A DNA stretch of 64,000 nt from Mycolicibacterium sp. P9-64 (GCF_008329605.1 NZ_NPKO01000005.1:1-64000); one strand, 5' to 3'; positions 9,515 through 21,300 are shown, numbered from the stretch's first letter. A program made the numbers and translations. The notes: generated from the letters alone by a model not told the origin.

Positions 9515-10873
9515 CGGGTTGATGTCCTCGAGGTTTCGGCCCGAGGTCTTCGGCCCGATCCACGCCACCGCCGCGACGGCGATCGAGAGTGCGACGAGCA
9601 CGACGGTGAACATCGCGGAGGCGCCGTAGTGGTCGAGGACCGGGATGAGGACGAACGGCAGAACCGCACTCGACAACCGCGACAGCGAATACGTCCATCC
9701 GACCGCCGTAGCGCGCACGTCCGTCGGGAAGATCTCCGCCTGGTAGACGTGGTACACGTTCGAGAAGACGTTGCTCGTCGCAGTGGTCAGAAAGCCGAAA
9801 GCCACGATCAGGACGGTGTTTTCGACGGTCGCGAACAGCAGGCCGAAGGCTGCAAGCGCGGCGATCGACCCCATGACGAGGTACTTGCGCTCGAACCACC
9901 TCAGCAGGGGAATCGCGAGCACCGACCCGACCGGGTAGCCGAGGTACGACAGTGCGGTGTAGAGCAGAGACGTCGTGACGTCGTAGCCGCGGCTGACCAA
10001 TACCAGCGCAGCAAGGGTGCCGAAGCCGTAGTAGCCGAACGACTGGCAGGCGTGGAACACCGCCAGCATGCCGAGTCGCTGGCGGTACGGCGAGACCGCA
10101 AGTCGGGCAGCCGGTTTGCCGACATCAGTGGATGGGTCCGGGGTGGCCCGTTCGGTTGCCGCGGCGGCCGCGCTCTGGCCTTGCTCGAATTCCCTTAGTG
10201 CCACCCTTGCCTCGTCGGCCCGTCCGACGCTCGCCAGCCAACGCGGTGACTCGGGGAGGCCACGGCGCATCAACATCACCAGCACCGTGCCGACTGAGCC
10301 GATCACCAACAGGATTCGCCATCCCGGGATGCCGAAGAGGCTGTGCTTGGTCAACCCGAGAGACAAGAACCCGAGTACCGGCACGGCGACGAACGAGCAG
10401 GTGTACGCCCACGCCGCCAGCCGGCCGCGGTGCTCCTTCGGCAACACGTCGGACAGGTAGGCATCGGCGACGGGATATTCGGCACCTACGCCGACACCTG
10501 CCATGAATCGCGTCACCACCAGGAACCACGGGTTGGGTGAGAACGCTCCGATGAGCGTCCAGACCGAGAACCAGATCAGGTTGAACAGGAATGCGCGGCG
10601 ACGGCCGATCCGGTCGGCTAGACGTCCCAGCGCGGCGGAGCCGACGAACATTCCGAGGAACGTGGAGGCCAAGAGCAGTTTCAGCGCAGTCCCATCGAGG
10701 TGGTACTGCGCCTTGAGCGTGGTGCTTATGGTGCTCGACAGGAAGATCTCGTAGATCTCGAAGAACAATCCTAGGCCGATGGCCACCACCACTTTGCGGT
10801 GCATCGGGCCGACGGGCAGGTGGTCGAGGAGCTGCCCGACTTCGGTCAGCAGCGCGCTGTTGTTCTGTGCCAC
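9509..10873 (-). CDS. MFS transporter, last gene of the PKS-island operon
   Basis: A 454-residue major facilitator protein with about twelve hydrophobic segments. The start region MAQNNSALLTEVGQLLDHLPV leads into the first helix at residues 28-50. The loop 2-3 signature GRLADRIGRRRAF is at residues 81-93, and the helix 4-5 region has the sugar/organic-acid-porter signature RFMAGVGVGAEYPVADAYLSD. PESPRWLAS follows helix 6. The subgroup resembles aromatic-acid and nicotinate-type MFS carriers; direction is unknown. As last gene of a PKS operon it may export the product or take up a precursor. It is 41 bases downstream of the Ddn-like gene. Confidence 0.8.
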   Translation of the reverse strand: MAQNNSALLTEVGQLLDHLPVGPMHRKVVVAIGLGLFFEIYEIFLSSTISTTLKAQYHLDGTALKLLLASTFLGMFVGSAALGRLADRIGRRRAFLFNLIWFSVWTLIGAFSPNPWFLVVTRFMAGVGVGAEYPVADAYLSDVLPKEHRGRLAAWAYTCSFVAVPVLGFLSLGLTKHSLFGIPGWRILLVIGSVGTVLVMLMRRGLPESPRWLASVGRADEARVALREFEQGQSAAAAATERATPDPSTDVGKPAARLAVSPYRQRLGMLAVFHACQSFGYYGFGTLAALVLVSRGYDVTTSLLYTALSYLGYPVGSVLAIPLLRWFERKYLVMGSIAALAAFGLLFATVENTVLIVAFGFLTTATSNVFSNVYHVYQAEIFPTDVRATAVGWTYSLSRLSSAVLPFVLIPVLDHYGASAMFTVVLVALSIAVAAVAWIGPKTSGRNLEDINPV

Positions 10874-10914
10874 CCCTGCATCTTGCGCCCCCGACCGAGC
10901 GCCGAACCTGTGGG

Positions 10915-11400
10915 TCAGCGTTCGATCGTCAGCCGGAAGACGCGCAGACGCCGTCCGGAGATGCGTTCAACCCGTCCGTAGTAGGAGGACGCATCGACGA
11001 TCTTCGGCCAGAGCGCTTCCCGATCGGCGCCGTCGACGAGCTCGGCCCGTGCAGGCGTCTCGTCTCCGCGGATGTTGACGACGCAGCGTGGGTCGTCGAT
11101 CAGCCACATCGTCCAGCGCGGGTGTGTCGATCTACCCCAGTTCGTCCCGATCACGAAGACCGCCGAATCGACGACGACATATTGCAGCGGCACGACGAAG
11201 GGTGTTCCCTTCGGGGAATCCACCAGCAACATCAGGCTGTCGATGCGGGCCATGTCCGATGACAGATAGCGGCCCCCGGTGACCCGATACATGCCGCGGT
11301 CGATGGCGATGATCGACCGGCGCAACGGGCCCGCGAATCGCCTGTGCCCGACGGCGCGCACGAGTCGTGGGCCCAAGGGGACGCGGTGCGTTCGAGTCAA
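10915..11400 (-). CDS. Ddn-like F420-dependent nitroreductase-family protein
   Basis: A 161-residue protein of the deazaflavin-dependent nitroreductase (Ddn/DUF385) split-barrel family. The pattern is a basic N-terminal helix (RRSIIAIDRGMYRVTGGRY), a beta strand with SPKGTPFVVPLQYVV, the GTNWGRSTHPRW motif and DDPRCVVNIRGDETPARAEL. Mycobacterial members use F420H2 to reduce quinones, nitroaromatics or enones. The start is set at TTG 11400, which overlaps the methyltransferase TGA as TTGA; upstream sequence in frame lies inside that gene. In this operon it is a plausible tailoring reductase. Cofactor use is inferred from family. Confidence 0.72.
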   Translation of the reverse strand: MTRTHRVPLGPRLVRAVGHRRFAGPLRRSIIAIDRGMYRVTGGRYLSSDMARIDSLMLLVDSPKGTPFVVPLQYVVVDSAVFVIGTNWGRSTHPRWTMWLIDDPRCVVNIRGDETPARAELVDGADREALWPKIVDASSYYGRVERISGRRLRVFRLTIER

Positions 11401-12317
11401 GGCTTCGTTGCCGTCGCGATGACGTAATCGGTGACGCCCAAGCTGGTTTCCCACAATGCCAGCCCCTCGACGTCCTCGATGTCGTCGGGGCTCAGTGCTT
11501 CGAGTTGGTCGTCGTGGTTTCCGTGTTCCTTCACCCGGTGATGGATGTACTTGGCCATTCCCGGGTACGTGTATCCCGCGATCGACCGCACCGAGACGTC
11601 GACGAAACCGGCGGCTTCAAGCCGCTGTGCGTACGAGATGCGGTCATACATGTTCTTGGAAGGCAGGCATGCCCTCTTGCGTGCTAGACGTCGGAGCAGT
11701 CCGCCGGGCCGTTGCCCAACGCCAGGCAACATGTCGGCCAAGACCAACTGGCCACCGCTTCTCAGGACCCGAAGGGCTTCGGTGAAGAAGTCCTCCCTGG
11801 TGTCGAAGTGGAATGCAGACTCCAGGGCGACGACCTTGTCGAAATGGCCATCCGGATGGCCCGTTCGCAGAGCGGACCCCAACGTCAGGTCGATTCTGTC
11901 ATCGAGACCCATGTCTTGCACACGTCGCTGCCCGACGTCGATGTGTTGGGGCGTGATGTCGATTCCAACGATTCGGCCGACACCGAACCGCTGAACGAAG
12001 AAGACGTCCTGTTCTGCGAAGCCACATCCCGCGTCGAGCACGGTATCGGCTGGGTTCAGGTCGACGGCCTCGCCGATCAGCGTGGCCATCGCGCGGCACG
12101 CGTCCGGGTAGGTCCGCGCCTCCTTCCAGTATCCGATGTTCAGCCAGAGCGGCTTGTCGACGTCTTCGAAATTGCCGTTGAACCGTTCGACGACGTCATC
12201 ACCGAGCAGCGTGTAGAAGGCCGACGAGTCGTTGCTGGCAAGGAGTTTCGGTGTCGCCAAGCCCATGAGTAGTTGCCATTTGGCGTAGGTCTTCAAGACC
12301 TCGAGGTATTTCAGCAC
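11397..12317 (-). CDS. SAM-dependent class I methyltransferase of the PKS operon
   Basis: A 306-residue methyltransferase. Motif I is [12 protein letters not shown] at about residues 93-104, followed by [18 protein letters not shown] (motif II region), [13 protein letters not shown] (motif IV) and [16 protein letters not shown] (motif V). The N-terminal region with a [12 protein letters not shown] segment is seen in natural-product O- or C-methyltransferases acting on large substrates, such as the rifamycin- and sterol-type enzymes. GTG start at 12317 overlaps the PKS stop by 7 bases, so it is translated with the PKS and probably methylates the polyketide or its alcohol. The target is unknown. 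Confidence 0.78.
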   Translation of the reverse strand: MLKYLEVLKTYAKWQLLMGLATPKLLASNDSSAFYTLLGDDVVERFNGNFEDVDKPLWLNIGYWKEARTYPDACRAMATLIGEAVDLNPADTVLDAGCGFAEQDVFFVQRFGVGRIVGIDITPQHIDVGQRRVQDMGLDDRIDLTLGSALRTGHPDGHFDKVVALESAFHFDTREDFFTEALRVLRSGGQLVLADMLPGVGQRPGGLLRRLARKRACLPSKNMYDRISYAQRLEAAGFVDVSVRSIAGYTYPGMAKYIHHRVKEHGNHDDQLEALSPDDIEDVEGLALWETSLGVTDYVIATATKP

Positions 12318-15300
12318 GGTGTCCCCGAGTTCACTCCGCCGCCCAGTGACCGCTGCACGGCAGTCAACCGCCGCAGTACCTCCAGCCGCGCAGGGTCGTC
12401 GAGATCAAGCCCCGCTCCGTTTGGTCGCGTCGTCGTCTCGAGGCGGGTCAGCAGTTCCATCAACTCCGAGGGCGTGCCGTCGTCTTCGGCGACATCAACG
12501 TCCGGCTGGACTCTGCTGCGCAGATACTTGGCGAGCGCCAAGGAGGTGGGGTGATCGAAGACGATGGTGGTCGACAGTTTGAGACCGGTCGCCCTCTGCA
12601 GCCGGTTGCGGAACTCGACCCCGGTGAGCGAGTCAACACCCAACGACCTGAACGGCTGATCGGGCGGGATGGTGCTGCTGCTGTCGTGGCCGAGCACCGC
12701 CGCAGCTTGGGCGCGCACGAACTCCAGCGTCGTACGCTCCTGCTCGCCGACCGAAAGTCCAGCGATCTGGGCGGCCAGCTTGGACCGACCCAAGCCGTCG
12801 TCGGCATCCGGCACCTTCGGGCGGCTGACACGAACGAGCTGGCGGTAGAGATGCTGGACGTCCCCGGCATCGGACACGGCGGCAAGCGACAGCCTGGCGG
12901 GCACCAGCAAGGCGTGCCCGGTCTGCAGCGCCGCATCGAAGAGTGCAAGCCCATCATCGGAAGCGAGCGGTAACAGGCCATTCCGGCTCATCCTGCTGCT
13001 GTCCTGCTCGCCGAGATGCGCTGTCATGCCCGTCTTCTGTTGCCACAGACCCCATGCCAACGAGGTGGCAGGCAACCCAAGGTGTTGACGGTGTTGGGCA
13101 AGGGCGTCGAGGTAGCTGTTGGCGGCGGCGTAGTTCGCCTGACCGGCTGTGCCGAAGACACCAGCCGCCGAGGAGAACAAGACGAACAACGCCAATTCGC
13201 TGTCTGCGGTGAGTTCGTGAAGGTTCCACGCCGCATCGACCTTGGTGCGCACCACCTCATCGAACTGCGCGGCACTCAGATCGGTGAATACTCCGTCACG
13301 GAGCAGACCCGCGGCGTGTACGACGCCGGTGAGCGGATGCTCGGCGGGGATTTCGGCCAGCACCGCTGCCAGTGCGTCCCGGTCGGCGGCGTCGCAGGCC
13401 ACCACCTGGGTTTGCGCGCCCAACTGATCCAGCTCGGCGACGAGTGCGCCCGCCCCGTCGGCGTTTGGTCCACTGCGCGACATCAACAGAAGGTGACGAA
13501 TGCCGTGCTCTGTCACCAGGTGTCGGGCAAGCAATGCGCCGAGGCCACCAGTGCCGCCGGTGATCAACACCGTGCCGTCGCGGTCGATCGGACGGGGGAG
13601 CGGCAACACGATCTTCCCGACGTGACGGGCCTGCGACAGGTACCGGTACACCTCGGGCAGACGACGCACGTCCCACGCAGACACCACGGGAGGGTGGATC
13701 GCGCCGTCGGCGAGCATGGCCATGACGTCGCGCAGCATCACGCCGGTCCGATCTGCGCCCGCCTCCAACGTATTGAACGGCAGGTATCTGACACCGGGAT
13801 GTTCGGCGGCGACGACGGCTGGATCCCGCAGATCCGTCCTACTCATCTCGAGGAATCTGCCGCCGCGGGGCAGCAACCGAAACGACGCATCGGTGAACTC
13901 GTGAGCCAATGAGTTCAGCACCATGTCCACCCCAGCACCACCGGTGACACCGAAGAACTTTCGCTCGAAGTCGAGGTCACGGGAGCTCGCGATGTGGTCG
14001 TCGTCGAGCCCGAGGGCGCGAAGCGCGGGCCACTTCGCAGGGCTCGCGGTGGCGAACACCTCCAAACCCCATGTCCTGGCAAGAGAGATGGCCGCCATAC
14101 CGACGCCACCGGCCGCGGAATGCACCAGAATCCGCTCCCCAGGCCGGGCGTCGGCCAGGTCCCGCAACGCGTAGTAGGCGGTCAGGAACACCACCGGAAC
14201 GCTCGCGGCCTCAACGAAACTCCAGTCGTCGGGGATGGCGGCCAGCAGGCGATGGTCGGCATCCACGCTGGAGGCGATGCCAAGCAACATGCCGAAGACC
14301 CGGTCGCCTGGCGCGAACTCGGTGACTCCCGCGCCCACGGCGGTCACGACGCCTGCGGCCTCGCATCCAACATCGGCACCCGGATCTGGGTACATGCCAA
14401 GCGCGACAAGGACATCACGGAAGTTCACGCCAGCGGCGCGCACCTCGACCCTGACCTCGTCGTGTCCAACTTGGCCTCGCTGGGCAGGCCGAACGAGCAG
14501 GTTGTCAGCGGTAAGGGTGTCCAGACCGGCGCATTGCAATGACCATTCGGGCAGCTGCGAATCCCACCCGAGAACGGCGTCACCATCGAACCGGGCCAAC
14601 CGCGGCGCCCCAAGCACCCCGCGCCGGTACATCGCCTGTGGCTCCCCGGCAGCGAGCATGGTGGACACGGCGACGGTCAGCGATGCCCAATCATCGAGGT
14701 CCAAGAGCAAGACCCGGTCAGGGTCCTCGGCCTGAAGGGTGCGAAGCAAGCCCCATACACCTGCGTGGATCAGGTCGGGTACACCGTCGGATGCGTCCGC
14801 TGCGACCGCCCCACACGTCACCACGATCAGGCGGCTGTCGGCATCGTCGTCGGCCAGCCAATCGCGGACGCGCTTGGCGATGGCCCACAGTCGTAGGCGG
14901 ATCGTCGCACCGTCGGCGACACCGCCTCCTGTGCAGCGCAAGACCTGCGTCGCCGCCCTGGTGGCCGGAACGTCGGTGACGTCAACCCAATCCACGTCGG
15001 TGCGTGCGACGTCGACGGGAGTCCATCCCACGGTGAACAACGACCCGTCGGCGACGTTCGCACGCCGCGCACGCAGCGCGCTCACCGAGGTATCCCGCAT
15101 GGTGAGGGCACCCACCGTGGCGATGGGTTCACCGAGATCGTCGTACAGCTCCACGGCGATCCGGTTGTCGCCGACGACCTTGAGCCACACCCGCAACCGC
15201 TGCGCACCAACCGCCCGCACCTGGACGTCCTCCCAGGAGAAGGGGAGCAGCACCTTCCCGGGGTCGGTGGTGATGCCGAGATGGCTGAAGGTCTGTATTG

Positions 15301-18300
15301 CTGCGTCGAAGAGCGCCGGGTGCATGACGAAACCTCGCGACTCAGTGCGGTTCTGCTCTGGCAGCTCGACCTCGGCGAACACCTCACCGCCACGAGTCCA
15401 CACGGCGCGGATTCCCTGAAAGGTGGGTCCGTAGTGGTACCCGCGCTCGGCGGCGGACTGATAGGCGTCGGACACGTCGACGCGATCGGCCGCGGCGGGT
15501 GGCCAGGCGAACGGCGTCCACCGCCCATCGGGGGCGGTTCGAGTCAAGGTGCCCTGCGCGTGAAGGGTCCAGACGGCGTCGGCGCCGTCGGGACGCGAAT
15601 GGATCGACACGGCACGGCCGACACCGTTCTGCTGGCCGACGATGACCTGCAGGTCGACCCCACCATGCGCCGGCACGACCAACGGTGCGGGCAGGACCAG
15701 TTCTTGACAGGAGCCGTACCCCACGTATTCGCCTGCGAACAACGCGCACTCGACAAGCGCGGTACCCGGCATCACGACGACGTCGCCCACGGCATGGTCG
15801 GCGAGCCACGCGTGGGTGCTCAGAGACAATCGACCGGTGAACAGCACCACACCGGAGGCGGGCTGCTCGATCACCGCGCCGAGCAACGGATGATCGCAGG
15901 CGCCAACTCCGAGCTGAGCGGCATCGACTCGCTCACCTGCACGGTGATGGAGCCAAAACCGTTTGTGCACGAAGGGATACGTCGGAAGGTCGACGTCTTC
16001 GCCGTTGCCGCCGACGTAATCGGCCCAGTCGATCAGGACACCGGCCGCATGGGCTTCGGCAGCGGACTCGAGCAGCCGGGAAAGCCCGCCGTCGTCGCGG
16101 CGCAGTGAACCGCCGACGAACCAGCCGTCGTTCTCGGAGGCCACCGCCTCGCAGGTTTGAGCCACGTTCACCACGAGGACCGGGTGTGGGCTCATCTCCA
16201 GGTACCGGCGCACGCCGTGTCCGTAGGCGGCGCGCACCGCCTCGTCGAACCGAACGGTGTCGCGCAAATTCCGGCACCAGTAGTCGGCATCGAGCACCTC
16301 GGGGCCGACCATGGCACCGTAAACCGTGGAGTAGAACGTCGGATGGAACTCAGTGCTGGACTCGGCCGGGGTGAGGTCACCCAGCGCCGCACGAAGATCC
16401 GCCGTGATCGTGTCGATCTGCGAAGAGTGCGCGGCGTAGTCGACGGGGATGCGCTTGGCCTCGACACCGTCGGATTCACAGTCGGCCAGCATCTCTTCGA
16501 GAGCCGCGACGGCTCCTGACACCACGGTGACCGTTGGGCTGTTGACGGCCGCGACGCCCAGCGCGCCTCCCCAACGGGAAAGCCGTTGCCTGACCTCGTC
16601 TAGTGGTAGCGGCACGGACGCCATGCCGCCAAGGCCGGATAGCGCGGCGACGGCGCGGCTGCGCAACACCACGATTCTGGCGGCCATGCGTAGGGGCAGA
16701 ACGCCGCTGACGTAGGCCGCTGCGACTTCGCCCTGGGAATGCCCGATGACCGCATCAGGGACGACTCCCAGCGAGCGCCACGTCTCGGCGAGCGAGACCA
16801 AGACCGCAAACAGCGCGGGCTGCACCACATCCACCGCGTCCAGAGTCGGCGCGCCGGGCTCCCCGCGGATGACTGCGAGCAGGTCCCAGTCCACGAACTC
16901 GCTGAGAGCCGTTGCGCAGGAAGCCAAATGCTCGGCGAACACGGGGGAGTCGGCAAGGAGCTCGCGGCCCATCCCGATCCACTGGCTGCCCTGTCCAGGG
17001 AACACCAACGCCGTCGTGCCGTCCGACCGTGCGTGCCCGACGACTACACCTGGGGAGAGACGGTCGTCGGCAAGGGCGGACAACCGGGCTGCCAGCGTGT
17101 CGCGGTCGGCGCCGACGACGATGGCGCGGTGTTCGAAGGCGGTGCGACGCACCAGTGCGCCCGCGACGTCGCCTGGGGATAGGCCGGGATCACTCTCCAC
17201 CAGGTCGCGAAGGCGGGCCGCCTGGCGGATCAGCGCTTCGGGGTTGCGTGCCGACAACGGCCACACCAGTACCGCGGGCACCTCCGAGGTGGGCGACGGA
17301 CGGTCGTTCTCGGGGGCCTGTTCGAGGATGACGTGCGCGTTGGTGCCGGAGATCCCGAAGGCCGAAACAGCTGCGCGCCTTGGGCGTCCAGTGTCCTGCC
17401 ATGGGCGGGCCTCGTGCAGCAACCGCACCTCGCCCGCTGCCCAATCAACCTTCGTGGTTGGCACGTCCGCGTGCAGGGTGGCAGGCATGACGCCCCTGCG
17501 GATCGCCTCGACCATCTTGATCATTCCGGCCACGCCGGCGGTGGCCATGGTGTGACCGATGTTCGACTTCACCGAGCCCACCCAGACCGGCTCGCCGTTG
17601 CGACCCTGCCCGTAGGTGTTCACCAGGGCCTGGCCCTCGATGGCGTCGCCGAGTGACGTCCCGGTGCCGTGCGCTTCCACCACGTCCACGTCGGTGGCGT
17701 CGACTCCCGCGTCGGCAAGGGCGGTCCGGATGACCCGCTGCTGCGCAGGCAGGCTTGGTGCCACCAGCCCGTTGGAGGCGCCGTCCTGGTTCACGGCCGA
17801 GCCGCGCACCACGGCCAGCACCCGGTGGCCGTTCCTGCGTGCATCCGAGAGTCGTTCGAGGACCAAGACTCCGACGCCCTCGGCAGGGCCGAATCCGTCG
17901 GCACCCTCGGCGAATGCCTTGGACCGACCGTCGGCCGACAGCGCCCGCAGCGCGCAGAACCCGACGAAGTAGCTCGGCCCCGCCATCACCGACGCGCCAC
18001 CGACAAGCACCAGCGAGCTCTCGTGCGATCGCAACGTACGCACCCCGAGGTGTACGGCCGCCAACGATGACGAGCACGCCGTGTCGACGGCCATCGCCGG
18101 TCCTTCCAGACCAAGCGCGTAGGACACCCGACCCGCAGCGACGCTGCAGGTGGCTCCGGTCATGAGATGCGCCGTGTGACCATCCCGGTCCTCGTATGCG
18201 CGGGGGCCGTACTCGCCGTCCACGACCCCGGTGTAGACCGCTGTGTCCGAACCCCGCAAGGACCGCGGGTCGATGCCCGCATGCTCGAGTGCCTCCCAGC

Positions 18301-18604
18301 TGACCTCCAGCAGCAGCCGCTGATGCGGCTCCAACGCGACCGCCTCACGGGGGCTGATTCCGAAGAATGCGGCGTCGAACCCTGCCGCGTCGTCGAGAAA
18401 GCCGCCCTCGCGGACATACGTGCGGCCTATGGCCCCCCGCTCCGGGGAGTACTCGATGTCCCATGCTCGGTCGCGGGGGATTCCGGAGATGGCATCACGA
18501 CGTTGCTCCACCACCGACCACAACTCGTCGGGGCTGGTCACCCCACCCGGAAACCGGCAGCCCATACCGACTACGGCAATCGGTTCGGCGTCGGGCCGTG
18601 TCAT
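12311..18604 (-). CDS. Single-module, fully reducing type I polyketide synthase (KS-AT-DH-ER-KR-ACP)
   Basis: A 2097-residue modular PKS starting [20 protein letters not shown]. Order: KS (about 5-430; Cys177 in DTACSSS, His312 in EAHGTGTS, His351 in NIGHT), AT (about 530-830; Ser623 in GHSQGE, with [12 protein letters not shown] and YAAHS), DH (about 900-1180; His937, later FDAAIQ), ER (about 1440-1740; [24 protein letters not shown]), KR (about 1755-1950; [23 protein letters not shown]) and ACP (about 2000-2075; [11 protein letters not shown]). GHSQG and VDVVQ favour methylmalonyl-CoA, YAAHS is not decisive. No thioesterase, loading domain or FAAL is nearby. The ATG overlaps the thiolase stop (ATGA). 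Longer in-frame sequence upstream is thiolase shadow. Product unknown, probably a methyl-branched saturated chain extension. Confidence 0.92.
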   Translation of the reverse strand: MTRPDAEPIAVVGMGCRFPGGVTSPDELWSVVEQRRDAISGIPRDRAWDIEYSPERGAIGRTYVREGGFLDDAAGFDAAFFGISPREAVALEPHQRLLLEVSWEALEHAGIDPRSLRGSDTAVYTGVVDGEYGPRAYEDRDGHTAHLMTGATCSVAAGRVSYALGLEGPAMAVDTACSSSLAAVHLGVRTLRSHESSLVLVGGASVMAGPSYFVGFCALRALSADGRSKAFAEGADGFGPAEGVGVLVLERLSDARRNGHRVLAVVRGSAVNQDGASNGLVAPSLPAQQRVIRTALADAGVDATDVDVVEAHGTGTSLGDAIEGQALVNTYGQGRNGEPVWVGSVKSNIGHTMATAGVAGMIKMVEAIRRGVMPATLHADVPTTKVDWAAGEVRLLHEARPWQDTGRPRRAAVSAFGISGTNAHVILEQAPENDRPSPTSEVPAVLVWPLSARNPEALIRQAARLRDLVESDPGLSPGDVAGALVRRTAFEHRAIVVGADRDTLAARLSALADDRLSPGVVVGHARSDGTTALVFPGQGSQWIGMGRELLADSPVFAEHLASCATALSEFVDWDLLAVIRGEPGAPTLDAVDVVQPALFAVLVSLAETWRSLGVVPDAVIGHSQGEVAAAYVSGVLPLRMAARIVVLRSRAVAALSGLGGMASVPLPLDEVRQRLSRWGGALGVAAVNSPTVTVVSGAVAALEEMLADCESDGVEAKRIPVDYAAHSSQIDTITADLRAALGDLTPAESSTEFHPTFYSTVYGAMVGPEVLDADYWCRNLRDTVRFDEAVRAAYGHGVRRYLEMSPHPVLVVNVAQTCEAVASENDGWFVGGSLRRDDGGLSRLLESAAEAHAAGVLIDWADYVGGNGEDVDLPTYPFVHKRFWLHHRAGERVDAAQLGVGACDHPLLGAVIEQPASGVVLFTGRLSLSTHAWLADHAVGDVVVMPGTALVECALFAGEYVGYGSCQELVLPAPLVVPAHGGVDLQVIVGQQNGVGRAVSIHSRPDGADAVWTLHAQGTLTRTAPDGRWTPFAWPPAAADRVDVSDAYQSAAERGYHYGPTFQGIRAVWTRGGEVFAEVELPEQNRTESRGFVMHPALFDAAIQTFSHLGITTDPGKVLLPFSWEDVQVRAVGAQRLRVWLKVVGDNRIAVELYDDLGEPIATVGALTMRDTSVSALRARRANVADGSLFTVGWTPVDVARTDVDWVDVTDVPATRAATQVLRCTGGGVADGATIRLRLWAIAKRVRDWLADDDADSRLIVVTCGAVAADASDGVPDLIHAGVWGLLRTLQAEDPDRVLLLDLDDWASLTVAVSTMLAAGEPQAMYRRGVLGAPRLARFDGDAVLGWDSQLPEWSLQCAGLDTLTADNLLVRPAQRGQVGHDEVRVEVRAAGVNFRDVLVALGMYPDPGADVGCEAAGVVTAVGAGVTEFAPGDRVFGMLLGIASSVDADHRLLAAIPDDWSFVEAASVPVVFLTAYYALRDLADARPGERILVHSAAGGVGMAAISLARTWGLEVFATASPAKWPALRALGLDDDHIASSRDLDFERKFFGVTGGAGVDMVLNSLAHEFTDASFRLLPRGGRFLEMSRTDLRDPAVVAAEHPGVRYLPFNTLEAGADRTGVMLRDVMAMLADGAIHPPVVSAWDVRRLPEVYRYLSQARHVGKIVLPLPRPIDRDGTVLITGGTGGLGALLARHLVTEHGIRHLLLMSRSGPNADGAGALVAELDQLGAQTQVVACDAADRDALAAVLAEIPAEHPLTGVVHAAGLLRDGVFTDLSAAQFDEVVRTKVDAAWNLHELTADSELALFVLFSSAAGVFGTAGQANYAAANSYLDALAQHRQHLGLPATSLAWGLWQQKTGMTAHLGEQDSSRMSRNGLLPLASDDGLALFDAALQTGHALLVPARLSLAAVSDAGDVQHLYRQLVRVSRPKVPDADDGLGRSKLAAQIAGLSVGEQERTTLEFVRAQAAAVLGHDSSSTIPPDQPFRSLGVDSLTGVEFRNRLQRATGLKLSTTIVFDHPTSLALAKYLRSRVQPDVDVAEDDGTPSELMELLTRLETTTRPNGAGLDLDDPARLEVLRRLTAVQRSLGGGVNSGTPC

Positions 18605-19767
18605 CGCGTGTGCGCCGGCACGTTCAGCACGACTGCGGTCGCCACACCGCCTGCCCCGATGATCGCACCCAATCCGTAGCCCCCGCCGCGCCTTTGCAAC
18701 GCGTTGATCAAAGTGCCCACCACCCTCGTGCCGGACCCCGCGTAGGGGTGCCCGAGGGCGAGGCCGCCTCCGTAGACGTTGATCTTGTCCCTGTCGAGTT
18801 CGAGGGCGCGCTCGAACGCCACTCCGATGGAGGCATAGGAATCCTGCACCTCGAAGAGATCGATGTCGTCCAATCCGATGCCTGCAACCTCGAGTGCACG
18901 CCGGCTCGCAGTGACCGCAGCCGTCATCGCCGTGTCGGGTTCGGTTGCGGTGCAAGACCAGCCGATGACCTCGGCGAGCACGGGAGCATCGTGTGACGCC
19001 GCGAAGTCGAGGTCGCACAGCACCATCGCCGCGGCACCGTCGGTCAAGGCAGTCTGGTTCCCGACGGTGACGGTGCAACCCGGCCCCAGGAAGGAATCCA
19101 TACTGCGGAAGAACTCCAGATCGAGTCCGCGATGCGGCAACTCGTCGTCGACCGCCTCCTTGGTCCCGAGTTCTACGGCCACCTTTTCGGCATCGAAAAT
19201 GCCGTCGTCGATCGCCGCGACAGCCAGTCGGTGCGCGCGATACGCCCATTCGTCGACATCGTCGCGCGACAAGTCGAATAACTTGGCCGTACCTTCACCA
19301 AGCGTCATTACCAGATCCATGACCGGCGACGCGCCGGCGTTGGGATGACTTGGCGAACAAGTCTGTTCGAGGATTCCCGTTTGCAGGAATGATGGTGTCA
19401 CGAACGGCGATTGTGAGACCGACGAGACTCCGCCCGCAATTACGCAACGGTGAACGCCCGACCGAATTGCGGCGACTGCGTGTTGGACGGCCATCATGCC
19501 GGACGTGCAGAAGCCGCCGATGGCGACGCCGGGAATTTCAGGTGATAGACCGAGATCCAGTGCGGCATAACGCGCGATGCACCCGCCGCCCTGATAGACC
19601 TCGCCGAGCATGATGTTGTCGACGTCCGCGGCGCCGACGGCGGAACGTGTAAGCGCGGCTGCTACGGCAGACTTGGCCAGGTCGAATTCGGAGACCTCGG
19701 TCAGGGCGCCGGAGAAGGAACGCGCGAACGGTGTCCTTGCCGACGAGATGATTACCACTTCATTCAC
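18601..19767 (-). CDS. Divergent thiolase-family protein lacking two canonical catalytic motifs
   Basis: A 388-residue thiolase-fold protein starting [20 protein letters not shown]. The N-terminal nucleophile is present (Cys87 in [10 protein letters not shown]) and so is the GHP histidine (His340 in [15 protein letters not shown]). But the NEAF motif reads QDSY at 308-311 and the second cysteine of CxGGG is replaced: GAIIGAGGV puts Ile at the expected position, about 369. Such an enzyme could form an acyl-Cys intermediate but not do normal Claisen chemistry, so it may act as an acyltransferase, priming ketosynthase or aldolase-like protein for the PKS. The stop overlaps the PKS start. Start ATG at 19767. 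Confidence 0.85.
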   Translation of the reverse strand: MNEVVIISSARTPFARSFSGALTEVSEFDLAKSAVAAALTRSAVGAADVDNIMLGEVYQGGGCIARYAALDLGLSPEIPGVAIGGFCTSGMMAVQHAVAAIRSGVHRCVIAGGVSSVSQSPFVTPSFLQTGILEQTCSPSHPNAGASPVMDLVMTLGEGTAKLFDLSRDDVDEWAYRAHRLAVAAIDDGIFDAEKVAVELGTKEAVDDELPHRGLDLEFFRSMDSFLGPGCTVTVGNQTALTDGAAAMVLCDLDFAASHDAPVLAEVIGWSCTATEPDTAMTAAVTASRRALEVAGIGLDDIDLFEVQDSYASIGVAFERALELDRDKINVYGGGLALGHPYAGSGTRVVGTLINALQRRGGGYGLGAIIGAGGVATAVVLNVPAHTR

Positions 19768-19818
19768 GTGTCAGATCCGCCCTTTACGTCCTTGAGTATG
19801 TCGTGATTTGGGTAACGC

Positions 19819-21171
19819 TCACGCGCGTCGCGAAGAACCCGCGAGGAGTTGTAGGTCGGCGGCGAGTTCGACACCGTAGGAGAACCGATTCTTGAGCTGA
19901 TATGACTTATCGACCAGTTCGTACTCTCTTTGGTGGACGACCCGAGCCACTGTCAGCGGTATCAATACCTCTGCAATTCGTTTGCCCATGCACAGGTGAT
20001 GACCGCGGCCGAACGGCGCCAGTGCGCCAGCCGGTACGTCCATCCGGTCCGGACCGATGAATCGATACGGGTCGAAGGTCGTTGGGTCCGCGAAGTAGTC
20101 CTCGGACAAGTGCGATACGCAGGTAGCGACCATGATCTGCTGCCCCTGACGGATGTCGTGGCCCGCGATGCAGAAGTCGCGTCGCGCATGGCGCATCAGC
20201 ACCGGAACCGAGGGATACAGTCGCATCGATTCCTTGACGACCGCCTGAAGAAAGGGCGTGATCGCAAACAGCGTGTCCTCGTCGGGCGTCCCAGCCGAAA
20301 ACAAGGAATCTGCTTCGGATTCGACGTTCGCCAGGTGCTCGGGATGGCGCGCCAACACGCCCAGAATGGCAGCAATGGTGTTCGACGCCGTGTCCATCCC
20401 GCCCAGAAACGGACCGAATAGGTTCATTGGCAAATCGTGACGTGTCATGATGTCTGGATATTGCTTGTTGGCCGCGATCAAATCATCGAACAGACGCGTC
20501 CCGGCAATGCCGTTGGGAGCCGCCTTCGCGCGCTCTTCGAAAATTGCGGTAATCCGTGTGGCATCGGCAATCAATCGCGCCTTGGCGCGTTGGTATTTCG
20601 GCAATCGCAACGCGATCTTCGGCCACCGCTTCAGTAGATGAACATTCGTGGACCAATGAATCTGTGTTCTGATGTGCTCAATGTCGTCGAACAGCAGCAT
20701 GTCACCGAAGACGACGCTGAGTTCATCGACGACCAATTCCTGTAATTTCGTCACGATGGGAATGCTGGCACCACGAGTCCAATTCGAATTCAGCCAGTCA
20801 TCGATGACATCGATGACCTTTTCATAGCGACCGGTCAATGCCTCGCGCGAGTAGCCCTTGTGGACCATCTTGCGAAATTGCGCATGTCGATCGCCATCTG
20901 AATTGACCAAGGCCTCGTCAGTTCCGTATTCGCTGATCATGCCCTGAAACGCATCCTTCGATCCAAGCGCGTTCTTGCCTTCTGGCGATCCGACGAAGTT
21001 AACGGCGTCGACGCCGGCGAGGATCAGAAATTCACGACCCACCGCCCGCACCATGAATACGGGTCCGTGCTTGCGGTACTGATCATGTAGGAATTGCGGC
21101 AAGGCGTCATACATCGGCCACGCACTGCCGATCAACGGCAGGCTATCGGCGACCGGTATCGCTTGCGTCAT
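19819..21171 (-). CDS. Cytochrome P450, first gene of the PKS-island operon
   Basis: A 450-residue P450 starting MTQAIPVADSLPLIGSAWPM. Key elements are the I-helix GGMDTASN, the K-helix ExxR in KESMRLYPSVPVLMRH, the PERF-region FDPYRFIGPDRMD and the heme loop FGRGHHLCMGKRIAE with the axial Cys. The N-terminus has a proline-rich PLIGSAWPMYDALPQF segment, as in CYP families related to plant and cyanobacterial P450s, not the typical short bacterial class. I do not recognise the family. Base composition is unlike the neighbours: three consecutive 60-base lines (20641-20820) contain 27, 31 and 29 G/C, about 48%. This suggests recent horizontal transfer. It is 51 bases upstream of the thiolase gene. 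Confidence 0.85.
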   Translation of the reverse strand: MTQAIPVADSLPLIGSAWPMYDALPQFLHDQYRKHGPVFMVRAVGREFLILAGVDAVNFVGSPEGKNALGSKDAFQGMISEYGTDEALVNSDGDRHAQFRKMVHKGYSREALTGRYEKVIDVIDDWLNSNWTRGASIPIVTKLQELVVDELSVVFGDMLLFDDIEHIRTQIHWSTNVHLLKRWPKIALRLPKYQRAKARLIADATRITAIFEERAKAAPNGIAGTRLFDDLIAANKQYPDIMTRHDLPMNLFGPFLGGMDTASNTIAAILGVLARHPEHLANVESEADSLFSAGTPDEDTLFAITPFLQAVVKESMRLYPSVPVLMRHARRDFCIAGHDIRQGQQIMVATCVSHLSEDYFADPTTFDPYRFIGPDRMDVPAGALAPFGRGHHLCMGKRIAEVLIPLTVARVVHQREYELVDKSYQLKNRFSYGVELAADLQLLAGSSRRA

Positions 21172-21300
21172 CCGTTGGCCACCTGCGCGTTTGGCAAGCC
21201 GACGCAGCAGCTGACGACGGATGGTCGTTCACCGTGGCAATGGGTGGCGAATTTCGTCCACGCGCCAACGTGCATGCTCCATCCCCCAACTGAGTGAATT

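Noticed and set aside
10915..11454. Ddn-like protein starting upstream of TTG 11400
   Set aside because: The additional residues lie within the methyltransferase gene and do not look like the family; the TTGA overlap with the stop is the natural start.
18605..19249. N-terminal extension of the PKS reading frame (about 215 Arg/Gly-rich residues)
   Set aside because: It is the shadow of the thiolase gene in another frame; the PKS starts at ATG 18604, which overlaps the thiolase stop as ATGA.
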